From the NCBI RefSeq assembly GCF_014216315.1, contig NZ_CP045702.1:5518001-5582000 (forward strand): DNA of 64,000 bases, given 5' to 3'. Positions 1 through 6,826 of this stretch are shown one piece after another; within the stretch, counting starts at the first letter, position 1; each line of letters begins with the position of its first letter. A program made the translations under genes and the position numbers. Source of the stretch: Streptomyces finlayi (GTDB lineage Bacteria > Actinomycetota > Actinomycetes > Streptomycetales > Streptomycetaceae). The notes under the pieces were generated by a model. It had not been told where the DNA came from. It did no database searches and was given only the letters and a program-made list of their open reading frames with translations.

Positions 1-15
1 GAGGAGTCGAGACCC

Positions 16-2736
16 GTGTCGGAAAACAAAGATCGCCAGAAGTTCGTCTACGACTTCACCGAGGGCAACAAGGATCTGAAAGATCTCCTGGGCGGCAAGG
101 GTGCGAACCTCGCCGAGATGACCAATCTCGGGCTGCCCGTTCCTCCCGGTTTCACCATCACCACCGAGGCGTGCAAGGTCTACCTCGACAGTGGCGAGGC
201 GCCGGCGGCGCTGCGCGAGGAGGTCAGCGCCCACCTCGACGCGCTCGAGCGGAAGATGGGCAAGAAGCTCGGACAGGCCGACGACCCGCTCCTGGTCTCC
301 GTCCGCTCCGGTGCGAAGTTCTCGATGCCCGGGATGATGGACACGGTCCTCAACATCGGGCTCTCCGACGCGTCCGTCGTCGGGCTGGCCGCGCAGGCCG
401 GTGAGGAGCGCTTCGCCTGGGACTCCTACCGCCGCCTCATCCAGATGTTCGGCAAGACGGTCCTCGGCGTCGACGGCGACCTGTTCGAAGAGGCCCTGGA
501 GGCCGCCAAGAACGCCAAGAAGGTCACCGTCGACACCGACCTCGGCGCCGACGATCTGAAGAAGCTGGTCAAGCACTTCAAGAAGATCGTCAAGCAGGAG
601 GCCGGCCGCGACTTCCCGCAGGACGCGCGTGAGCAGATGGACCTCGCCATAAACGCGGTCTTCGACTCGTGGAACACCGACCGGGCCAAGCTCTACCGCC
701 GCCAGGAGCGCATCCCCGGCGACCTCGGCACGGCAGTCAACGTCTGCTCGATGGTCTTCGGCAACCTCGGCGCGGGCTCAGGAACGGGTGTCGCCTTCAC
801 CCGCGACCCGGCCAGCGGCCACCAGGGCGTCTACGGCGACTACCTGGAGAACGCGCAGGGCGAGGACGTCGTCGCCGGTATCCGCAACACCGTGGCGCTC
901 GCCGACCTCGAGTCGATCGACAAGAAGTCGTACGACGAGCTGATGAAGATCATGGAGACGCTGGAGACCCACTACAAGGATCTCTGCGACATCGAGTTCA
1001 CCATCGAGCGCGGACAGCTCTGGATGCTCCAGACCCGGGTCGGCAAGCGCACCGCGGGTGCCGCCTTCCGGATCGCCACCCAGCTCGTCGACCAGGGCCT
1101 CATCGACGAGGCCGAGGCGCTCCAGCGCGTCAACGGGGCACAGCTCGCGCAGCTGATGTTCCCCCGCTTCGACGACCAGGCGAAGACCGAGCTGCTGGGC
1201 CGCGGCATCGCCGCGTCCCCGGGCGCGGCGGTAGGCAAGGCCGTCTTCGACTCGTACACCGCGGTCAAGTGGTCCCGGTCCGGCGAGAAGGTCATCCTCA
1301 TCCGCCGTGAGACCAACCCCGACGACCTCGACGGCATGATCGCCGCCGAGGGCATCCTGACCTCGCGCGGCGGCAAGACCTCCCACGCGGCCGTCGTGGC
1401 CCGCGGCATGGGCAAGACCTGTGTCTGCGGAGCCGAGGACCTGGAGGTCGACACCAAGCGCCGCCGGATGACGGTGGGCGGCCGGGTGATCGAGGAGGGC
1501 GACACTCTCTCGATCGACGGCTCCACCGGCAAGGTCTACCTCGGTGAGGTGCCCGTTGTTCCGTCGCCGGTCGTCGAGTACTTCGAGGGCCGGATGCACG
1601 CGGGCGCCGACGACGCCGACGAGCTCGTCGCCGCCGTGCACCGGATCATGGCGTATGCGGACCGAGTACGCCGGCTGCGCGTACGGGCCAACGCGGACAA
1701 CGCCGAGGACGCCCTGCGGGCCCGCCGCTTCGGAGCCCAGGGCATCGGCCTGTGCCGGACCGAGCACATGTTCCTCGGTGAGCGCCGCGAGATGGTCGAG
1801 AAGCTGATCCTGGCCGACACCGACGACGAGCGCGAGACCGCGCTCGCGGAGCTGCTGCCGCTCCAGAAGGCCGACTTCATCGAGCTGTTCGAGTCGATGG
1901 ACGGGCTGCCCGTCACCGTTCGGCTGCTGGACCCGCCGCTCCACGAGTTCCTGCCCGACATCACCGAGCTGTCGGTACGGGTCGCCCTCGCCGAGTCCCG
2001 CAAGGACGCCAACGAGAACGACCTCCGCCTCCTCCAGGCCGTGCACAAGCTCCACGAGCAGAACCCGATGCTGGGGCTGCGCGGCGTACGCCTGGGTCTG
2101 GTCATCCCCGGGCTCTTCAAGATGCAGGTCCGTGCCATCGCGGAAGCGGCGGCACAGTGCAAGAACGCCAAGGGCGACCCGCGCCCCGAGATCATGATTC
2201 CGCTCGTCGGCACGGTCCAGGAGCTGGAGATCGTCCGCGACGAGGCCGACCTGGTCATCGCCGAGGTCGAGGCCGCCACCGGCGTGGATCTGAAGCTGAC
2301 CATCGGCACGATGATCGAACTGCCCCGGGCCGCGCTGACCGCCGGCCAGATCGCCGAGGCCGCGCAGTTCTTCTCCTTCGGTACGAACGACCTGACCCAG
2401 ACCGTCTGGGGCTTCTCCCGTGACGACGTGGAGGCATCGTTCTTCACCGCGTACCTGGAGAAGGGCATCTTCGGGGTGTCGCCGTTCGAGACGATCGACC
2501 GGGACGGTGTCGGTGCGCTCGTGCGCAGCGCCGTCGAGGCCGGCCGGGCGACCCGTCCCGACCTCAAGCTCGGGATCTGCGGCGAGCACGGCGGTGACCC
2601 GGAGTCGGTGCACTTCTTCCACGAGGTGGGCCTGGACTACGTGTCCTGCTCGCCGTTCCGCATCCCGGTGGCCCGCCTGGAGGCGGGCCGGGCGGCGGCT
2701 GCGATGTCGACGGACAAGGGGAGCGACAGCCGCTGA
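16..2736 (+). CDS. ppdK: Pyruvate, phosphate dikinase
   Basis: The 906-residue protein interconverts pyruvate, ATP and phosphate with PEP, AMP and PPi in the cytoplasm, and its length is typical of the family. An N-terminal ATP-grasp nucleotide-binding domain begins with the GGKGANLAEM motif (about residues 27-36). The central swivelling domain carries the phosphorylated histidine in GGKTSHAAVVARGMG (about residues 451-465). The C-terminal TIM barrel has GLCRTEHMF and the PEP-site segment ICGEHGGDP. The GTG start follows GAGGAG at the window edge, so the promoter lies outside. A strong hairpin about 90 bp after the stop probably ends the transcript. A long antisense frame inside the gene is a codon-bias shadow. 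Confidence 0.97.
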   Translation: MSENKDRQKFVYDFTEGNKDLKDLLGGKGANLAEMTNLGLPVPPGFTITTEACKVYLDSGEAPAALREEVSAHLDALERKMGKKLGQADDPLLVSVRSGAKFSMPGMMDTVLNIGLSDASVVGLAAQAGEERFAWDSYRRLIQMFGKTVLGVDGDLFEEALEAAKNAKKVTVDTDLGADDLKKLVKHFKKIVKQEAGRDFPQDAREQMDLAINAVFDSWNTDRAKLYRRQERIPGDLGTAVNVCSMVFGNLGAGSGTGVAFTRDPASGHQGVYGDYLENAQGEDVVAGIRNTVALADLESIDKKSYDELMKIMETLETHYKDLCDIEFTIERGQLWMLQTRVGKRTAGAAFRIATQLVDQGLIDEAEALQRVNGAQLAQLMFPRFDDQAKTELLGRGIAASPGAAVGKAVFDSYTAVKWSRSGEKVILIRRETNPDDLDGMIAAEGILTSRGGKTSHAAVVARGMGKTCVCGAEDLEVDTKRRRMTVGGRVIEEGDTLSIDGSTGKVYLGEVPVVPSPVVEYFEGRMHAGADDADELVAAVHRIMAYADRVRRLRVRANADNAEDALRARRFGAQGIGLCRTEHMFLGERREMVEKLILADTDDERETALAELLPLQKADFIELFESMDGLPVTVRLLDPPLHEFLPDITELSVRVALAESRKDANENDLRLLQAVHKLHEQNPMLGLRGVRLGLVIPGLFKMQVRAIAEAAAQCKNAKGDPRPEIMIPLVGTVQELEIVRDEADLVIAEVEAATGVDLKLTIGTMIELPRAALTAGQIAEAAQFFSFGTNDLTQTVWGFSRDDVEASFFTAYLEKGIFGVSPFETIDRDGVGALVRSAVEAGRATRPDLKLGICGEHGGDPESVHFFHEVGLDYVSCSPFRIPVARLEAGRAAAAMSTDKGSDSR

Positions 2737-2820
2737 TCCGGCGGTGACTGGCTGACTCCTGGGCGGCCGTCGGACCCTACCGACCCTCGCCGGACCCGAC
2801 GGCGGCCCCGGAGCTCCGAA

Positions 2821-2858
2821 AGAAGCGGCGGCACCCTGTGCGGGGGTGCCGCCGCTTC
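2821..2858 (+). terminator. Rho-independent-like terminator of ppdK
   Basis: Arms of about 14 bp (AAGCGGCGGCACCC and its complement) flank a 6-base loop about 90 bp downstream of the ppdK stop. There is no clean T-tract, which is usual for Streptomyces terminators. Confidence 0.75.
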
Positions 2859-3289
2859 GCTGTGCTCCCGGTGGGCGTGTTCCCGGTAAAGGTGAGCGTG
2901 TTCCCGCTAAACCGTGTTCGTACGCGGGGGATTCCGTTGAAAGTCGGATGGTTGAGCGCTGTTCCTTTTCCGTTCACTGCGCGAATTCCGGGACTGGACG
3001 GGACCGGGGTGCGGCCCATGGATCCCCACCCATGGACCGCACCCGGCTTACCCCCGCCGGACACGGAGCCGTAACCGGAGCCGACCGCCGCCGAACGGGC
3101 AAAGCCCCCCACGGCCTTCACTCGTTCTTTCGGCGGCTCCGGTTTCGTGCCCGACGTCGTACAGCTTTTCGGGTGAAGCGCATGCAAGCGAGGCGTTTCA
3201 ACTGTGGCCGAAACCCCGTGGTGACGTGGTGTGACCGTATGAGTACCCTTTGATCGGGGCGATTGCGGTTGCAACAAGGTGGGGGATCG
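2859..3289. other. Intergenic region upstream of the ArsR-type regulator
   Basis: No convincing gene lies between ppdK and the next regulator. The stretch holds two imperfect direct repeats of GCGTGTTCCCGGTAAA (near 2874 and 2895), a hairpin at 3009-3042, and lower-GC DNA just before the regulator start. It probably carries that gene's promoter. Short frames here have no family resemblance. Confidence 0.5.
3009..3042. repeat. Inverted repeat (13-bp arms, one mismatch)
   Basis: GTGCGGCCCATGG is mirrored after an 8-base spacer by CCATGGACCGCAC. It lies about 250 bp upstream of the ArsR-type regulator and could be an operator or a second transcript end. The function is unknown. Confidence 0.5.
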
Positions 3290-4291
3290 GTGCTGCGCAT
3301 CCATGTGTCCGGAGTGGACCTTTCCAAGGTGCGGATGGCCACACGGCCGGACGCATTATGGGAAACCATTCTCAGTTTTCACCGACTGAGGGACCGGCGG
3401 GCTTCCACGGTGTTCGGGAAATGGCGCACGGAATCCAGGACCCGGTTGAATGGTGAAACACGTCTGCTGGCGGCGCTGGTTCCGCCCCGCGGCTATTTCC
3501 CGGATTTCCTGACGCCTTCCGAGCGGGGCGCCGAGCCCTACTCGCTGGACGTCGGGCTGGAAGCGCTGCGGGACACCCCTGCCGACCGGCTGCACAGCGA
3601 GCTGGCCCACGTCGGGGCCGGGCCGGGGCGCCGCGGCGGCCGTTCGCCCGAGGCGCTGTTCGGCGCGCTCTCCGAAGGGCGCGCCGAACCTCTCGGCCGG
3701 CTCATCGCCGCCGTGCGCGCCTACCACCGCGCGGCGGTCGAACCGTACTGGCCGCACATCCAGGCGAGCGTGGAGGCCGACCGGGCCGTACGGGGGCGGG
3801 CCCTGCTCGACGGGGGCGCCGACGAACTCCTGGCGGGGCTGCCGCCGATGATCCGCTGGCGGGCGCCCGTCCTGGAGGCCGACTACCCCGTCGACCGTGA
3901 CCTGCACCTGGACGGGCGGGGGCTGCTGCTCCAGCCCTCGTTCTTCTGCCGCGGCACCCCGGTCGTCTACCGCGACCCGCAGCTCGTTCCGGTCCTCGTC
4001 TACCCGGCCACCCACCCGGGCGCGCCCGTCTTCGCCGAACCGGGTCCGTGGCTCGGCCGGCTCCTCGGGCACACCCGCTCGTCCGTCCTCGGGGCCATAG
4101 GCAACGGCTGCACGACCAGTGAGCTCGCCCGCAGGGCCGGGGTCTCCCTGGCCTCCGCGAGCCAGCACGCCTGTGTGCTGCGCGAAGCGGGCCTGGTCCG
4201 CACCCTGCGCCACGGCAGCTCGGTGCTGCACACCCTCACACCGCTGGGCGGCTCGCTGCTCAGGGGCGGCGCCCCACTGGCCCTGTCCTGA
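3290..4291 (+). CDS. ArsR-family winged-helix transcriptional regulator
   Basis: A 333-residue protein with a C-terminal winged helix-turn-helix. The segment CTTSELARRAGVSLASAS is followed by VLREAGLVRTLRHG (about residues 272-310), which is the ArsR recognition helix and wing. The N-terminal two thirds resembles the DUF5937-type domain common in actinobacterial ArsR regulators. The GTG start at 3290 is chosen because GGTGGGGGA lies 5-8 bases upstream; an in-frame ATG at 3263 has no ribosome-binding site. No metal-binding CxC motif is visible, so the ligand is unknown. The downstream VOC gene is about 220 bp away and need not be co-transcribed. Confidence 0.8.
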   Translation: MLRIHVSGVDLSKVRMATRPDALWETILSFHRLRDRRASTVFGKWRTESRTRLNGETRLLAALVPPRGYFPDFLTPSERGAEPYSLDVGLEALRDTPADRLHSELAHVGAGPGRRGGRSPEALFGALSEGRAEPLGRLIAAVRAYHRAAVEPYWPHIQASVEADRAVRGRALLDGGADELLAGLPPMIRWRAPVLEADYPVDRDLHLDGRGLLLQPSFFCRGTPVVYRDPQLVPVLVYPATHPGAPVFAEPGPWLGRLLGHTRSSVLGAIGNGCTTSELARRAGVSLASASQHACVLREAGLVRTLRHGSSVLHTLTPLGGSLLRGGAPLALS

Positions 4292-4509
4292 CGGCAGGGA
4301 CGGTCGGCCGGGCCTGGCCCGGCCGCCCTGGCCCGTCGATCCGCGCAGGGATTCGTCCGGCACCTTCTCGGTGAGGGCCTGGCCGGAAAACTACTGTCGG
4401 CAGAGCGATGAGTTCCGCGCGGCCCGGTCGTCTACCCAACGAAAGCGCCCGGACGAGCCCGGACGGGACACCTGAACGGAAGACCCGAACAGACGGAGGA
4501 GTGGACGTC

Positions 4510-4920
4510 ATGCCTCAGATGATCTTCGTGAACCTGCCGGTCAAGGACCTGGAGACGACGAAGGACTTCTTCGGGAAGCTCGGCTACGGCTTCGACCCGC
4601 AGTTCAGCGACGACACGACCGCGTGCCTGGTCATCAGTGACACGATCTTCGCGATGCTCATCACCGAGCCGAAGTTCAAGGAGTTCACCAGGAAGGAGAT
4701 CGCCGACTCCGCGAAGTCGACCGAGGTCATCCTCTGTCTGAGCGCGGAGAGCCGCGAGAAGGTCGACGAGCTCGTCGACACGGCACTCGCCTCCGGTGGA
4801 TTTCCGGCCAACGAGCCGATGGACCACGGCTTCATGTACGTCCGTTCCTTCCAGGACCCCGACCACCACCTGTGGGAGATCATGTGGATGGACCCGGCGG
4901 CGGTGGAAGGCCGGTCCTGA
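4510..4920 (+). CDS. VOC (glyoxalase/bleomycin-resistance) family protein
   Basis: A 136-residue cytoplasmic protein with the paired beta-alpha-beta-beta-beta units of the vicinal oxygen chelate fold. It begins MPQMIFVNLPVKDLE and ends with PDHHLWEIMWMDP, the latter carrying the typical HxWE metal-site strand. The ATG at 4510 follows GGAGG at good spacing. Family members include extradiol dioxygenases, antibiotic-binding proteins and enzymes resembling glyoxalase I, so the substrate cannot be assigned. The stop is 26 bp before a MITE-like element, and the next gene is convergent. Confidence 0.85.
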   Translation: MPQMIFVNLPVKDLETTKDFFGKLGYGFDPQFSDDTTACLVISDTIFAMLITEPKFKEFTRKEIADSAKSTEVILCLSAESREKVDELVDTALASGGFPANEPMDHGFMYVRSFQDPDHHLWEIMWMDPAAVEGRS

Positions 4921-4945
4921 CCCGCCACAGCCGCCGGTCAGTGCG

Positions 4946-5115
4946 AGCTAGGTCCTGTCTGGAGTTCCCCCGCGGCGTCGCGGCGTCCGGCACCGCCGCC
5001 TCCGGCGTTGTCGTCAGTCGCGAGGGCTCCGCCATCGCTCCCTCCTCCGCCTTGGATTCGACGGCACCGGACGCCGCTCCTTCTCCCGCGCTGGAACTCC
5101 AGACAGGACCTAGCT
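4946..5115. repeat. MITE-like element A with perfect 23-bp terminal inverted repeats
   Basis: The ends at 4946-4968 and 5093-5115 are perfect inverted repeats (AGCTAGGTCCTGTCTGGAG and onward). CTAG is present at both outer edges and could be a 4-bp target duplication of the type used by IS5-group elements. No coding capacity is evident. The internal 74 bases (5007-5080) align without gaps to element B (35566-35639) at 53 of 74 positions. It lies between convergent genes and its right edge supplies the TAG stop of the PhoX-like gene. Confidence 0.8.
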
Positions 5116-6276
5116 GCGGAACGGCCCGGTCACCTCGTAGGTGATTCCGCCGGACGAACTCCCGCTCGTGCCGCGCTGCGAGGAGAAGTAGAGGCGGCTG
5201 CCGTCGGGGGAGAACGCCGGTCCGGTGATCTCCGAGCCGGACTGACCGCTGATCCGCAGGAACGGGGCGAGAGTGCCGGCCGGCGTGATCAGGCAGATCT
5301 CCATGTTGCCGCCGTCCTCCGCGACGTAGAGGTCGCCGGAGTCCGAGCGGGTGACGTTGTCCACACCGGTCAGCGGAGCCGTGCCGCTGGTGACGAGCGA
5401 GTCGTCGTAGGCCAGCGACAGGGATGAGGTGTTGGCGTCGTACGCCCACACCCGGTTGTCGCCCTTGGTGGTGAACCAGCAGGTGCCCGCCGCGTAGAAG
5501 CAGCCCTCGCCGCCGTTGAAGACCTTGGCCCCGGAGACCTGGTAGCGGGTCAGGGTGGGAGAGCCGTCCGGATCGGGGACCGTGGCCCAGGTCACCGGGC
5601 CCGAGGTGCCGGTTCCCGCCACGAGCACCTGGAGGGTGCCGCTCGACAGATTGCCCCAGGTGGTGGGCCGGAAGCGGTAGAAGCGGCCGTCCGACTCGTC
5701 CTCGGTGAGGTAGACGAAGCCGTGGTCCGGGTCGGCCGCCGCCGCCTCGTGCTTGAAGCGGCCCATCGCGGGACGCCGTACGGCCGCGTTGACGCCCCAC
5801 GGGTCGGTCTCGTACACGTAGCCGCGGCTGACCTCCTCGCAGGACAGCCAGGTGTTCCAGGGGGTGTGGCCGCCCGCGCAGTTGTTGTTGGTGCCGGACA
5901 GGATGCGGGAGGCGGAGGTGACGGTTCCCGCGGAGTTGAAACGCACGGCACTCGCCCCGCCGCCGCTGCCCGAGGAGACCTCGGAGTTGGAGACGTAGAT
6001 CCAGCCGCTGCCGTCGGCGAAGGTGGCGCCGCCGTCGGGTGCGCTGTGCCAGGTGTACGAGGTTCCGGCGACGGTCTGACCCGAGCGGGCGATGATTCTG
6101 CTGGTGAAACCGCTGGGCAGCAGGATGCCGTTGGCGTTGGCCGGCTGCAGCGCACCGTACGGGCCGGGGGCCGGCTGGGCCGGGGCCGCGAAGGCCGCGC
6201 CCCGCCACAGGGTGCCGCCGAAGGCCGCCGCCGATGTGCCGACCACCGCTGTGCGCAGAAATGTCCGACGTTCCAC
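5110..6276 (-). CDS. Tat-exported PhoX-like phosphatase (DUF839 family)
   Basis: A 388-residue protein opening with a twin-arginine signal (ERRTFLRTAVVGTSAAAFGG), so it is exported folded. The mature part is a DUF839/PhoX-type beta-propeller with blade motifs such as YVYETDPWG, YLTEDESDG and DLYVAEDGGN. PhoX enzymes are calcium- and iron-dependent alkaline phosphatases, and phosphatase activity here is inferred from family and regulation. The GTG at 6276 is preferred because GGAG precedes it by 5 bases and it places the RR motif at the N-terminus; an upstream ATG at 6390 would overlap the PHO box. The TAG stop lies inside the end of MITE-like element A, so the C-terminus may be slightly altered. 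Confidence 0.85.
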   Translation of the reverse strand: MERRTFLRTAVVGTSAAAFGGTLWRGAAFAAPAQPAPGPYGALQPANANGILLPSGFTSRIIARSGQTVAGTSYTWHSAPDGGATFADGSGWIYVSNSEVSSGSGGGASAVRFNSAGTVTSASRILSGTNNNCAGGHTPWNTWLSCEEVSRGYVYETDPWGVNAAVRRPAMGRFKHEAAAADPDHGFVYLTEDESDGRFYRFRPTTWGNLSSGTLQVLVAGTGTSGPVTWATVPDPDGSPTLTRYQVSGAKVFNGGEGCFYAAGTCWFTTKGDNRVWAYDANTSSLSLAYDDSLVTSGTAPLTGVDNVTRSDSGDLYVAEDGGNMEICLITPAGTLAPFLRISGQSGSEITGPAFSPDGSRLYFSSQRGTSGSSSGGITYEVTGPFRS

Positions 6277-6348
6277 GATCACTCCACAGGTGACGTGAGG
6301 GCCCGTCGCCCGGTCGGACGGCGGGTCGCGCGTCAGGACAGTAGAGCG

Positions 6349-6381
6349 CCGTAGTTGACGGAGCGTCAACGGACAGTGAAC
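6349..6381 (-). promoter_or_regulatory. PHO box (three 11-bp PhoP direct repeat units)
   Basis: Read on the minus strand, three contiguous 11-base units begin GTTCACT, GTTGACG and GTCAACT. They match the streptomycete PhoP direct-repeat pattern in both sequence and period. The box ends about 73 bp before the GTG start of the PhoX-like gene, which suggests induction under phosphate limitation. Confidence 0.85.
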
Positions 6382-6460
6382 GCTCCGCACACACGGTCGG
6401 TCCGCCCGCGACCGGGGCGGGCGGACGCGTGTCCGGGGCGGGCCCGCCCGTGTCCGGGGG

Positions 6461-6826
6461 TCAGTCCGCGCGCACTCCGAAGACCGGCACGGAGACCTCG
6501 TCGTCGTCCAGACAGCTGCCCGTCGCCAGATCGAAGCGCTGCTTCAGCAGCGGCGAGGCGACGAACGGCCGTCCCTCGGACGAGCCGACCAGGCCCCGGG
6601 AGAGCACGTACGCGCCGGTGAACGGGTCCCGGTTGTCGATCGCGTACGCCTTCCCCGCCCGGTCCACGAAGAGGGCGACCTGCCGGCCGTCCGGGAGGAG
6701 GGCCGCGACGCCGCGCCCCGGTGTCAGGAGGGAGCGGGCGCAGACCGTGAACCAGTCGTCCCCGTCGGCGAGCTGGATCACCCGGGTGTCCTGCGCGGTC
6801 TGGGTCGTTGCCGTCTGTACGGACAT
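6461..6826 (-). CDS. nirD: Assimilatory nitrite reductase small subunit
   Basis: A 121-residue Rieske-fold protein of the NirD family, the small subunit of NAD(P)H nitrite reductase in the cytoplasm. It has the conserved segments AIDNRDPFTGAYVLSRGLVG and FVASPLLKQRFDL. As in other NirD proteins, the Cys and His ligands of true Rieske clusters are absent, so it should not carry a 2Fe-2S centre. The ATG overlaps the nirB TGA (TGATG), which implies translational coupling. Confidence 0.93.
   Translation of the reverse strand: MSVQTATTQTAQDTRVIQLADGDDWFTVCARSLLTPGRGVAALLPDGRQVALFVDRAGKAYAIDNRDPFTGAYVLSRGLVGSSEGRPFVASPLLKQRFDLATGSCLDDDEVSVPVFGVRAD

Noticed and set aside
778..2622. 614-codon open frame antisense to ppdK
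   Set aside because: A mirror of GC-rich codon bias; no family features, and it lies wholly within a strongly conserved gene.
4880..6394. Longer 504-codon minus-strand frame overlapping the PhoX-like gene
   Set aside because: A frame-shifted reading of the same region with Arg-rich composition; the PhoX-like frame carries the Tat signal and propeller motifs.
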